DNA from: Oxytricha trifallax
Lineage: Eukaryota > Ciliophora > Spirotrichea > Sporadotrichida > Oxytrichidae
Direction: 5' to 3'
Assembly (NCBI GenBank): GCA_000711775.1
Contig: ARYC01001397.1
Coordinates: forward strand, 35,040-99,039
DNA length: 64,000 bases
The position numbers and the translations under genes were made by a program. Of the stretch, positions 10,785-22,235 are shown one piece after another (within the stretch, counting starts at the first letter, position 1; each line of letters opens with the position of its first letter). Under the pieces are notes generated by a model. The model saw nothing but the letters and a program-made list of their open reading frames with translations, was not told the DNA's origin and ran no database searches.

Positions 10785-11640
10785 TAGTAATAATAATAGT
10801 AATAATAATATGATCACACTGAGGTCTCTGGGGACCCCAGATCTAAAATATATGTTAATATATAAGGGTCAAGCCCTTTTGAATTATATGTCAATTTGTT
10901 TGAACATTTATCCTCTTCTGTCTATTTCATCGATCAGTCAGGTCATGGGTGGTGAAGGGAAGACCGATGCAATGTCTATGAACCAAATACTTTGATATTT
11001 TCTCGAGTCAATATCTTGAATAAGATACGCTGTATTTTAGCCCATCTAGGCCTTAGGTCTTAACCCAATTTAGCTTTAGTTAATTGTGCTCCATAGATGA
11101 TTTGAGTAGAGTCTCATCCAAGTTGATTCGTAGAGTTTTCTAGCTGATGATATCTTGGCTATTGGTTTTGTCTTTTGGATTGTTAGTGTCAGGTTATCCG
11201 TTTTTGATAACATCATTAAGTTAGCATCGTTTATCCAAGGTGGGGGTTTAGCCTCTTTGTTGATCCAGTCTTCAATATAGGATATTAATGATATGGCATT
11301 GTATTTTTTCTCTGAGGAATCTATCACTAAAGTGTCTGGATCCAGTGTTTTAAAATTAGGAAAGTTTCGTAGAGTTTCCGTAAGTAGTTTATGTCTTCTA
11401 GTATTTTTGTTATACGCTGTTCGTCAACTCAATCTTTGAGAGGTTTGTTTGGTAATGGAGGGTAGTAACAACCAGCACTCTAGAGTTCGAAGAATTGTTT
11501 CGCTTTAACTTTGGATTAATCAAATGTATGATCCTAAAGTTATTTAACTATTTTTGTTCGTTTTCTCCTATAACCTTCTCAATAAATTTAGTTGCTTATT
11601 TAGCATTTCCCTTCATCCATAAATCTTAAATGATGTAGGT
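10785..11640 (-). mobile_element. LINE fragment with partial reverse transcriptase and (ATT)n tail
   Basis: Minus-strand non-LTR retrotransposon piece. Its 3' end is a (ATT/ACT)n tail (plus-strand 10,779-10,810) preceded by a small GC hairpin (GGTCTCTGGGGACC). Upstream, a frame with Gln for TAA/TAG runs about 11,345-10,960. It contains WINDANLMMLSKTDNLTLTI, KPIAKISSARKLYES, QIGLRPKAQ and WFIDIASVF, which I read as the N-terminal RT blocks up to motif A (F-x-D). Motif C (YADD) and everything after are missing, so an internal deletion connects motif A directly to the 3' end. A frameshift near 11,350 separates further upstream coding sequence. Confidence 0.6.
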
Positions 11641-12205
11641 GTTATCTAAAATTATATTTTGCTAGTGTTTTTATTAAGTTTATATTTATGGTTAAATACT
11701 TTTGTTATTGTACCAATCTTATTCTAGTTTATATTTTTTTGATAATTATTAGTCATAATATAATAAGTAAAAGTAAGTATACTTAACTTTTAAATTATAA
11801 AGTTGTTTTTTTTTACTTTATATATAGCGCATTTTATAAAAATTGGAGGTTAACACACACTATTTATTTTCTATCTTAAAATTTTGTCTAAAATCCAAAA
11901 TTATTCAATATTATTTGTAAATATAGTTAAAATACTTAAGATATAATATAATTAACTCAACCAATTATTTATAAAAATATATTAAAAATATATATAGATG
12001 AAATCATTAATAGTAATCATAAATAAATATGATATAATAATTTATAAACTAAAAGTGCGGCATAAGTATGAAAATTTTACTATTTTTACCCTACTTATTT
12101 TACACTTCTATGTCCTTAAGATTATTATCAATTTATTTAAAGGAAAGTTATTGAATTTTTAGCTATATCAAAATTTGAATATTTATTTTTTTAAATTCCT
12201 ATATT
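11641..12205. other. AT-rich intergenic DNA
   Basis: AT-rich stretch with no supported feature. Confidence 0.4.
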
Positions 12206-12325
12206 ACCAAATAATCGATTTGGAATTCTTTGACAAGATCCTAAACTATTGAAAAGGTTTATGCAAAGAGAAGCAAACTAGCCAAAGAGAAGATGGAAGA
12301 GCAGAAGAGGAAACAGCAAGAATGA
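12206..12325 (+). CDS. Candidate terminal MDS, basic coiled-coil C-terminus
   Basis: About 39 codons ending in TGA. The last 24 residues are a highly charged helix (KVYAKRSKLAKEKMEEQKRK...) in a local GC increase. It looks like the last segment of a larger gene. The rest of that gene was not found nearby. Confidence 0.35.
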
Positions 12326-12908
12326 AAAAGATGGAAAAATTCAAATTACTATAAACAAACAAATTCAAAATAAAATGACTTCCGTATTAAAACAAAAGCC
12401 ATTATGTTTGATCTTGATATACAATTATAGATTTAAATTAAATAAGGAGATTGATTGAATAAAGTAAAACCCTAATTTAAATTTAAATTAAAAAAAATAA
12501 TATATAATTATTTTTATCTATTTTTCAATTATTTTCATTAAAATGGACATACTTTAATTAATACTAATTATTACTTATCACCTCAATGTTAATTTTAATT
12601 CATTTTTAAATTATGTTATTCCACATATTTCATATTTTTACATAAACTACCACAATTATTAAGCTGGTAATGTATATGATTATTCAAAAACCTATAATTA
12701 TTACATAAAGTAAATTTGGAAACAATTCTATTGAAAAGTTTTTCCATTTAAAAAGCTTGTTAGCAAGTACCAGACGTAAATAAATATATATTTTGAAAAC
12801 AAAAATTAATGTAATAACTCTATATAGAATTGCTGCTACACCATTTTTAAGTGGTAAAATCGCAAGGTTATCACAAAACAACTGGTGTGAATAATCATCT
12901 AATCATAT
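12326..12908. other. AT-rich intergenic DNA
   Basis: AT-rich with no supported feature. Confidence 0.35.
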
Positions 12909-13452
12909 GATTGCCATCTTTTATAATTCCTAAATGGGACCCAACGAGATATCTTAAACGTTTTTTTAGAGTATTTAAAGTAACATTTGCTGTAATAATG
13001 AATAAATAGTCAATGCTGCTTAATAAAATTAAACTCTCTTGGAATTTGAATAAGTCTTCTTTGCGACAAAAGAAGTCAAGAGAGTAACACTGAAAGATGA
13101 GAGTGTAGAGAAGCACAAATAGTATAGATGTTAGGCGAACCTACACAGAGTATTTCAAAAGCCGAATATAAAAGTAAATCACAATCTACATAATCTAGTT
13201 AAATAAAAGAAAGTTATCGTAGATGCAGAAGAGGAGCTATATATTTTCTGCAGAAGCTAATTCATAATAGAATCACATTAGCACAGAAAAAAAAATTATA
13301 GCATAGCTTAAAAAGAATGGCCTGATAAAAGTAACTTGAGTATAAATCTATCTCTTTAGAAATCAAGTATAATCTTTGTACGTTTTTCGATAATCATAGA
13401 TGAATTTCTAAAAAAGTCCTAATTTATATATATCATCTCCTACATTTTATGA
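12909..13452 (+). CDS. Candidate gene fragment, unknown protein
   Basis: Two overlapping plus-strand frames. The first, about 12,909-12,998, includes GTQRDILNVFLEYLKQHLL. It is followed after a +1 shift by 155 codons from 12,988 to TGA at 13,450, which contain LLEFEQVFFATKEVKRV, TLKDESVEKHKQYRC and VIVDAEEELYIFC. Charged and Gln-rich composition and raised GC at 13,060-13,260 favour coding. Competing frames at 13,128-13,325 and on the minus strand (13,116-12,895) are also open, so the frame choice is uncertain. The shift may hide a small IES. Confidence 0.3.
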
Positions 13453-14341
13453 AAGTATATGATAAATAAAGTCTTATTTAAGTATCACAACAGTGAAGCT
13501 ACTTTTAAGAATCTTCAATTTAGAGAATTTTATGCTTAAATATAAATATAAATTAAAAATAGTAATATAATTAATTGCCAACTTTATTAATAAAAAATAT
13601 TAGCACTTTTGAATTTATCCCCATATATTTTAATTTTATCATTATATCCAAATACATTTATACAATTAAAGATCTTAAATATTAATAATAATTTTCACAT
13701 TTATGTAAAATTATTTATAGTTAATTATTTTTTGAAAGATAAAAATATTGCGAATAAATTCAAGAAACAATTAAAAAAATGGATGCCATATATATAAATA
13801 TATCTAAGGTTATTTTAAAACTTAATATTAAATGTATTAGTTTATGAAGTAAATTTAAGCACAATTAAATATTCATTTTAATTATATAAAATTGCTGTTT
13901 TTCCGAATAAATAAAAAGGCATTAATATTTTATAAATTACTTTATAGTATTTTATCAATATTATTTATTTATAAAATTTTTTATTTATGAAATTTATTAA
14001 AAGAACTACTTTTTAAAATATTTACGCCACACTTGTATCAGCTGATAATTAAGTTAACCTTCATGATAAATATCTTGTGTGAATGTTAGCAATCGAAATT
14101 GTATGCAACATCAATACAATTTAAAAATGGTTATATTAAAAAATATTATTTAAGCGTCTCTTGTAAATTCTTACAAATTATTTTATATGCTGCTTTACAA
14201 TAATATAATAATTAGAATATAGAATCAATTCAAAAAATGAAGCTTTCTCTATCTTCTTAATAGATATTTGCTTATATCGACAGATAGTAATTTTATTTAT
14301 CATAAAATTTTAGCCTATCAACCTTTCTAAATTGACTATTC
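13453..14341. other. AT-rich intergenic DNA
   Basis: AT-rich with no supported feature. Confidence 0.35.
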
Positions 14342-14719
14342 TTCTAAAGTTTATTAATTAATCCATTTATTACACTTATTAGCAGTGTGAGCTATCCTCC
14401 ACGTACTTTACCTAGTTGGTGTTCACTTTATCATTTTGAGCTGACATCTTAAATCTATAATTTTATCTCTTTAATCGAATAAAGTGACATTGCTCTTTCA
14501 AATTACTCCAATTTTATCTTGTTTAGTGTAATTATTCAAAATATACTATTTTATATATAATATTTTATAATTGCTTAAGAATGCCATATATTGTTATTTA
14601 CTGTGGGTTCCATTCCATTATTATATAATTTACTTTTAGTATTGTTTTTCTTTCTGTTTCCTATTCATTAAACTTATTTAATGACATTTAACAAATATAG
14701 ATCCACATGTTTTAAATGA
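14342..14719 (+). CDS. Candidate hydrophobic coding segment
   Basis: 126 codons open to TGA with a local GC rise at 14,380-14,460. The predicted protein has two or three hydrophobic stretches, the clearest being LLYNLLLVLFFFLFPI near the C-terminus, and a polar end (NKYRSTCFK). No initiator is assigned. It may belong with the segments at 15.05 and 15.9 kb, which lie on the same strand. Confidence 0.28.
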
Positions 14720-15042
14720 AATCCCATCTTCAGCCAGGTATTGTAGTTCTCATCTTCCTTGTGATTCCTCCTTATTTGAATATTATAAAATTATAATTGA
14801 TTTGTTAGAATGGAAAATAATAAAGAAATAATAACTCTTGCTAGATTAAGAACTAATGATTTTGTCATGGACTTTACCAATTTATATAATTCAATAAACA
14901 CTATTAATGTTTGTATTTAATGATTACTTGTATTATATCTGAAACAACAAATAGTTATTAATTTTATATTAAAAGCATTTAGCTATTCCTATAATTACCT
15001 AAACACTCATTATGATCATAAACTCTTTGCTATTCTTTTCAT

Positions 15043-15252
15043 TCTAGAAATCCATTCAAATTAACTATAAACAGTGACAAAGAGTTTGAATCTCAACCCA
15101 ATAAGCAGATTCAATACACACCTGTTGAAGGACTGTGTAGAAGCAACTTTCAAGTTGATCCATTCTATTTTAGCATAAGCTAGTCCTTATTAGGAGAGTC
15201 TATCAGCTTAAGCTTGGAGTCTACAAACATCCTCCACTTACTGCGTCTCTGA
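15043..15252 (+). CDS. Candidate MDS
   Basis: A 70-codon frame to TGA in a clear GC island, with ordinary globular composition (FKLTINSDKEFESQPNKQIQ, YTPVEGLCRSNFQVDPFYF). It lacks an ATG, so I read it as an internal segment. No family is recognised. Confidence 0.4.
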
Positions 15253-15861
15253 AACGAGGCGATCATGTCGAGGCTTTTCGAGATATCCATTAATATAACG
15301 AGCAAAGCATATGACTGTTTAATAAATAATTGTTTAATATAATGCCAGTTACTAAGTATTAAAACAGTTATTAAAAATATTGTAAATATTAATGTGAATC
15401 AATTTATTGATTTTCAAATTATGATTCAAAATCAATTGCAGCCGTTATTAGTTTTACTTTGATAATAAGTGAATATTAAGAGGCATTAGATGAATTAATG
15501 AAAGTTAATTATGCTTCATTGCTTAGATATAATAACTTACAACACATTATTTCATTCATAATTTAGTTTCAAAATCTATTACTTCATTTAATATAATTAT
15601 CTAAGACTGAAAAAATTATAAAGCACTATTAACCTTATATTTATTATTTATGAATTGTATAATTTATTAATAATTAAATATTGTTGAAGTATTATTATCA
15701 ATTTTTCTTTAAGTCTCGGCATTTAAATTTATTTATCTCTTTATAAATATTTTGATGAAACTGGGGCCCTATTTTATCAATTAATACTCCCTTCTCTTAA
15801 TAAATGCTTAATTTTCAGCAAATAAAAACTATTCTTCTTTTGAATCCTGCTATTCAATTCT

Positions 15862-16029
15862 CTAAAATATCATTTATTATTCATTCTTTTTACGTACAAT
15901 AATCAATCTTCTGTCGTTGGTAGTGATGCTTACTCTTAATCTTAAAATCAACGCATTGATTTTGATAGTGAATGCTCTACATTAAGAAGTTATTTAATTT
16001 CATATTTTATTAACTATTATGTGATTTGA
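15862..16029 (+). CDS. Candidate MDS
   Basis: A 56-codon frame to TGA with a polar core (NNQSSVVGSDAYSQSQNQRI, DFDSECSTLRSYL). It is on the same strand as the 14.3 and 15.0 kb segments. Confidence 0.3.
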
Positions 16030-16620
16030 TCTTCTTTTTAGAAAATTGTTGGAAGAACTGGGTTCTTTAATGATTTTTGCATTAATTAGAAATTAAGAAA
16101 AAACAAAATTCTTCATATTTAAAATTAGGATTTAATCCTCAAAATTTTTAAGTGATGATTAGTAATTCTTTTTGCTTTATCAAGCTAGCCGAATTTAAGA
16201 GATATTTGCGACAAATATATAAATTGCCAAAAATCATTCATATTGACTATTTAATTTATTCTAATTGATTAGTGTTATAATTAGTAAAGAGAATAATATA
16301 TATTTTCTATCTCTCTGTTTTACTTATTCAATCAAAATAATCTGCATTATTTATTTTATTTAAATTAATAACACATTTAGAGTTACTTATACCAATACAA
16401 ATTAAATTATTTGCATTTTAAAGTAGTTTGCTAACGAAAGTAGTCCTCTTCTCAATTTATTTTCCCTTCCAAAAATTTCAAGATTTAATCTACTATATAA
16501 ATGAAAAGTAAAAAATTTCTCTGTATTCTCTGAATTATTTCTCCTGAATCTAATTACGATATTTTTTGAATAAAGTGAATTGTATTAAATAATAAAATAG
16601 ACAAATAAATAATTAAAAAA
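16030..16620. other. AT-rich intergenic DNA
   Basis: No supported feature. Confidence 0.35.
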
Positions 16621-16926
16621 ATGTCTGATCAGAGTGCTCTGTGTCATTCAACATTAATGTAAGTTACAAAAAACATATCTAACATTTTATTTTTACAGGA
16701 GTTACACCTGGTAAGACTGAAGACGTCAACGAAGAGGGAGTTCAAGGAGCCACAGAGAGAAGGGCAAAAAATTAAGATATTAGATGATAAAGATGAAGAT
16801 GAGGAAGAAGAAGAAGATGAAGCGTTTTTTTGTTAAATTTGCTATTACTATTACTACTATTACTATTGTTATTATTCTAAATTCATTTTCTAATTCACTT
16901 TGTTTTGTGAAGAAAAAAAATCATGA
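16621..16926 (+). CDS. Candidate intron-containing segment with an acidic run
   Basis: ATG at 16,621 (MSDQSALCHSTL). A consensus-like intron of 40 nt follows at 16,659-16,698 (GTAAGTTAC ... TTTTACAG). Downstream, one frame reads ELHLVRLKTSTKREFKEPQR and then an acidic run DDKDEDEEEEEDEAFF. Another frame gives GVTPGKTEDVNEEGVQGATE before TGA. The phase of the first exon does not match either frame cleanly, so at least one junction is misjudged or an IES is hidden. Confidence 0.3.
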
Positions 16927-17698
16927 ATATATCACTGATTTGGTTTTTTTGAATTGTAAATATTATTGACATCACTTTTGTGTAAATATATTATTAAAAT
17001 TTATATTTTAAATTAATTTTAAGATATAAGACTTGTTAACATTGTATATTTACTCTAACCAGTGCACATTTTAGTTATTTTATCCAATTTACCTCTATCT
17101 GCTTCCAGATATCCATTTTTACTTATAAATTGTCTCTTGAATCCCCTATTTAAGTTTAAATCCCCAAATATATTTATTATTTTTTCAAACATAAAGCAAC
17201 GAATGTCATGTTTAGGATTTGGCAAATTTTACTTATTTTTTCTGAAGGTCAATAATTTAAAAATATATAGCTTAATTTTTCTCTACATTCAATCTTAGCT
17301 TTTCCAACATCTTCTAGTCTCTCCTATCTAATTCAAAATACTTGGGCTTTTAAGATTATTATATGTAAATGTCTATACCTTTTTGCCTAATTATCAGAAG
17401 ACCTTTTATATTGGTATTTTAATTATAGGTCCATGAATTCCACATTTTTTGTTTAAGTCGTAGTTTTTTCTTGATTAATTTGAATCTCTTGCTTATTTGA
17501 GTATTTGAGTAAATGTCTAAGGCAATAATTGCTAAAAACATAAATATTGGTAATTTAGTTTAAACTAATCTTATCTTTTGCTTTTATGATAAATTGCGAA
17601 TTTTTAATAAGATACGTTCTTAAAGATGGTCCATTGTCGTAGCCCTTATTGATGTATGAACTTTAAAATTCATTTCTCGCATCATCAAATTTTTATTA
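16927..17698. other. AT-rich intergenic DNA
   Basis: No supported feature. Confidence 0.35.
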
Positions 17699-18116
17699 TT
17701 GTAGAAATACATTTGAATTTGGAAAATTAATTATAATTAAATTAATAATAAATCAAAATCGTGGCAGTTAAAGTTAGCCAATATGAACGATCTAGGGCTC
17801 ATTCAATAGAGAATTCAAAATTAGCTGGACTTTATTATTGGCGGTAATATCTTATCGCATCGAGGGAGCGAGATAACTTGACTTTAATGTGAGGTAATAA
17901 TTTATCTAATTTAGAGGCATCTAATTAAAGTCAAGTTATCTCGCTCCCTAGATGCGATAAAATAGTACCGCCAATAATAAAGTCCAGCTAATTTTCAATT
18001 CTCTATAGAATGAGCCCTAGATCGTTTAAATTGGCCAACTTTAACTGCCACGATTTTGATTTATTATTAATTTAATTATAATTAATTTTCCAAATTCAAA
18101 TGTATTTCTACAATAC
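17699..18116. mobile_element. Foldback (MITE-like) element FB2
   Basis: About 418 bp forming a near-perfect palindrome with arms of about 190-200 bp. It starts GTAGAAATACATTTGAATTT and ends in its complement. Arms contain GTGGCAGTTAAAGTT, AGCTGGACTTTATTATTGGC and GAGCGAGATAACTTGACTTT. The loop is about 30 nt around 17,905-17,930. It has no ORF. It belongs to the same family as FB1. Confidence 0.85.
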
Positions 18117-18545
18117 TTAGCATGCGCATCTTTAATGTCTTAAGTGGTTATACTTGGATGAAGCCCAATCTAAACTGTAAGTTATGTATATTATCAATTA
18201 TGATAAATATTTATGCCACTTAAACAGTGTTGCTGCAAGCATTCTATATTTCATTATTTTTTTACCAAAATTAAACTTACTTAACAAAAATTACAACATG
18301 CCAATAAAAATAAGGAACATATTTTGAACAAATATTAGTATGAAGAATAAAAATCTCCTCTTACATCTCTGCATTTTATTTTAATTTAAATAATATGATT
18401 ATAAATTAGCGTATTATATAGGAGAGAATAAAAAATAAATCTCTATTTTTAATATTTCCCAAATTGAAGTTAATATACTTAATACTTTAATTGAGAGATT
18501 TATATAAATATGAAAAATACATTATTTAGTTAGTCACATATTAGG
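18117..18545. other. AT-rich intergenic DNA
   Basis: No supported feature. Confidence 0.35.
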
Positions 18546-18818
18546 ATGCTTTCTTAGCGGTTAATTGTAATCAGACTGATTTATTTGTTTGGTGTATCCT
18601 GCTCAAGCAGTTCAACGGTGGGTCAGAAATATTTTATTATCTTTGTCCATGATATTTCTGAAAAGTCTAACGATTGGTTTCATGATGAATTAAACTAGCA
18701 TCTTTTGAGTACGAATCCATCATCAGATTCTTCAGTCTCCACCTAAGCATGTGAGGTACATTTCACTTCAGCACAAGTAGATATCTACTCAGCAAGAGTA
18801 GTACTGAGTTGTTCTTGA
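18546..18818 (+). CDS. Candidate MDS or small gene, 90 aa
   Basis: ATG to TGA, 91 codons, in a GC island at 18,540-18,870. It is Ser-rich with balanced composition (CSSSSTVGQKYFIIFVHDIS, EKSNDWFHDELNQHLLSTNP, ACEVHFTSAQVDIYSARVVL). One TAG and two TAAs are read as Gln. No family is recognised. Confidence 0.45.
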
Positions 18819-19894
18819 GGGGCATGTCCTTGGTACTTTCAATCAATTAATATTTTCATCATGCAGATGAAGCGGTGAAATTGAATATTTCTCCATTTCT
18901 TGCAATTTCACTCAATTTTAGCATTAAAGATTATATAATATTATTAGAAATGCAGTTGCAAGTATATTTATTTTATATTTTTTAATCTAATATTATTAAG
19001 TTAAGTAGAAAAGCTTAAAATATTACAAAAAATTAAGTATTTGTTTATATTAATTAAATTCATAATAATTTAGAATCATAGTTCTCAAGTATTGATTTTA
19101 GTCAAGTATATTTATTATTATGTTCATTTAATTCTTCTTTAATAAAAGTAAAAAAATAATACTAATCCTGTGATAACTTTATGAGAGAATTTGAGGATGG
19201 TTACAATTTGTGAGGGAAAAAATGCAATGTATATTTAGTATGCTAGAAGATGAGGTTAAGACAATAATAGGTGTGTTCAATATGTTATAAATTATATTTA
19301 TTTAAATTATTAGATTACTAAATTTTCGTAAAAATTATTCTGATTATATTATTTAGATTAAGTTGACTTTTATAAATCATAAGATTGTTTAACTTGAAAT
19401 AAAACTCGTTGATTCAATTAATAAAAAGAAAATGGTGTTAAAAACAAAGAAATAAAGTTTAATTTCCAATATAAAAAAGTAAAAAAAAGTTTTTTTAAGA
19501 TTTCAAAACTTTTCAAACAATAACATAAATAAGCAATTTCTAAATATATCTAATATAAACTAATATTTATTTTAATCCTTCAATTTAATAATATTCACAA
19601 TTATCTTCAATAAAATTAAAATAACAGAGTTAAATAAAAGATAAAAAAAAGAAATCTCAACTAATAAAGAAAAGGGTAATATAGACATATATTAAAATAT
19701 AAAAAAAATAAAAAAATTAAAGATAGAAAAATGTATTGACAAGGCATGAATGAAAGAAAATTAAAATAATATAGAATAAGATTTAAACACTTTCAGTATG
19801 AATTTGTAATCTAATTTAAAATAGAGAAATTTTAATATAAAAAAAAAATATAAATAAAATTTTAAATTTTAAAAAAATTATTGGTATATGAGAG
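18819..19894. other. AT-rich intergenic DNA
   Basis: Purine-rich AT sequence with no gene seen. Confidence 0.35.
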
Positions 19895-20081
19895 TTCATT
19901 CAATGAAATGGATAGATAGTCTTGATAAAAGGATTTTATCTTTTGTAATCTTGAGTCGAATCTTCGATATCCGATAATGGTTGTATCAGATTGGAAGTGC
20001 TTTAGTCAAATTGTTGATAGTTATTTTCATTAAGAATTGTTTTATGATTAGTTGAGAGTTAAGAGTGAAGTGTCAATGAGT
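19895..20081 (-). repeat. Dispersed repeat R1, copy 2
   Basis: On the minus strand it carries the R1 core (ACAACCATTATCGGATATCG, then the AAAAGATAAAATCC block) and ends in TTAACTCTCAACT-type sequence. It abuts the left terminus of TBE-like element B directly. Confidence 0.75.
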
Positions 20082-20214
20082 CAAAACCCCTTAATGAGGT
20101 TTATAAGTGCTTTGATTTGTAAGGTATATAGTTGGGGTCTTATTGGGGTAAGTAGAGAAATTGCAGGTTTTATATTAATTTAATGAGTAATAAATGTATA
20201 TTAGTGTACTTAAT

Positions 20215-21650
20215 TCAAACAAATTTTATCTGCTTACTCTTGAATCTAGCTGTCTGTAATGGCTCGAGTATATCGTCTAATAATTATCTAGGATATGCTG
20301 GAGCTCTGAAAATTATCATCTCAACTAACTTCTTAATTTTATCACAGACATCTTCTTGTTAAATATGTTTAGCAGCCAAACTTATAGATTATTTCTCGTG
20401 TTTTGTTCCAAAGTAAGATATCCTTTCCATATCACACTCTAAGATTATTGCAGCTACCGCCAAAACATCCCACTTAACAGAGCCATTAGTCCACTTCTCT
20501 CTGATTGGGAAGTATCCTGGTGTGCCTAATACTTTTGCTAAAGTCACTATCTCTTATCTTATTTCTCTATTGAAATCAATGACTACTATTTCTAAAGGAC
20601 AGAGATTGATCATTACATTTTCTGGCTTCAAATCTCTATGAACATACCTTATATCATGGAGCTCCTGAACACCCTTAGTCATTTCTGTGAGAATCTCATT
20701 CAAATCATCAGGATATCTATTATGATAGAGATACTCTCTTAGAGTCATTTCAAACTTCTTAAGTCGAGTGCAATAAAACCATGTCCAAAGAATAACTCCA
20801 TCTAATTTAAGCAAGTTCTTGCATTATTTTTTCTAACCATCTCTTCGTATTAAGTACTCATTGGCAAACTTATTTTGATACTGCTCGTTCTTTATGAGAT
20901 ATCTGAATGGATATACCTTATAAGCATGCTCATCAACTACTATGCGTTTTGCCTTTAGGCAAGTCAATAAGCAAATAGTTGTCAATACAACTGGTGATGT
21001 CTCCTGCATTTAATGCAGGTATATACATAACTCTCTCTTAAAGGCAATCTATATCATACCATTGGCTGGTTGGTTCATTGACTTCTATCGTTTCTGTCTC
21101 TTAAATCTCTCCTGTTGCTCTCTTTAAGACTCAAGAGTATTTAACTTTCTCTTGGCTGGAACAAGTTTTTAAGTTTATCTATCTTACATTAAAAACTCGA
21201 TTATATGATGCTTTTACATGTGTCTTTTTATTTAGCTGAGTGAGTATAAGACTTCATAAAAGTTGTGCATTAGAACCTCCATCCACTTTATCATGCTTAA
21301 AGTATATCTTGGCTTTGCCAGAGTGTACCTCTTTAAGGTGTCTCTTCAAGCTCTATTTAGTTGTGAAGAAATTCTAACAATCATTGCATTCAAAAAATTT
21401 TTAAATTTTCAATTGGTTGCTGTTCTTTTAGCTCATCAACATATTCAATTTATGTTTGAAGTACAATTTCTGTTCTATTCTTCTAGATTAATACTTCAAT
21501 TTTGAAGACCTCTGCTTCAAATTCAAGAGATCTTATTACAACCTCCTCCCTCTCAACATAAATAACTTCTGGCCTTTTAGTTGAGCAAAAGTTTAGATAT
21601 GATTAACCATTGCCAAGAGAAACTGCTTTTCGATTTAAGTTAGCCGCCAT
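20215..21650 (-). pseudogene. Zinc-finger/protein-kinase gene of TBE-B
   Basis: It starts MAANLNRKAVSLGNG at 21,650. A first C2H2 finger is CNDCQNFFTTKQSLKRHLKE followed by VH, in a shifted frame from the N-terminus (TGA near 21,400). The second finger is degraded (CTTFMKSYTHSAK...). The kinase-like domain is intact in one frame from about 20,818 to the stop at 20,215: HRDLKPENVMIN, VVIDFNREIR (DFN instead of DFG), GTPGYFP and a following WDVLAVAAIILECD. The ORF therefore has at least three frameshifts in its N-terminal half. The related kinase remnants in A and C share the same HxDLKPEN and DFN signatures. Function in transposition is unknown. Confidence 0.82.
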
Positions 21651-22235
21651 GTTTTAATTTAAATTTAAATTTCTATTAAAAGCTCTAATAACCCCTCTAG
21701 TTATAGTAACTCTGAATAGGAGTTGGCACTGCAATAATAATGACTGATTTTCAGGTCTTAGAGATCATATTTATACTTAGTTTATAGCTATAATTTTTCC
21801 TAATTTCATGCTTAATATTTTTAATTTTGGCACCAACTTAGATAAAATTCAAATTGGTACTGTTACCAATTAGGTTTTGAACCATTTTGGAACTTTTCCA
21901 TTAAAACCTCATTAGTTTAAAACGAAGTACTAATTAAGTTTTGGTACTATTAAATTGGTACCAATTAAATTTAAACGAAATTAGTACCAGCACTAATCAA
22001 ATTTAAACAAATTTAGTACTAATTTAATGGAACTAAATTGATAAAAATGGAGCTCCATCTCTTAAGTATGTTACAGCTTCTGCCAGCTTTCTCCACGTAT
22101 CTTTACTAGGTTAACCTCCTATAAGATGCCCATATTTAATACAAAAATTTTAAACAATAGGATCCAGAACTCTATATATTAAAATTTGAAATTCAATAAC
22201 AATGAAGGAACAAGTATGGAATCTATAGTACTGCA

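Noticed and set aside
21263..21505. Plus-strand ORF over the TBE-B kinase gene
   Set aside because: Antisense shadow of the zinc-finger region.
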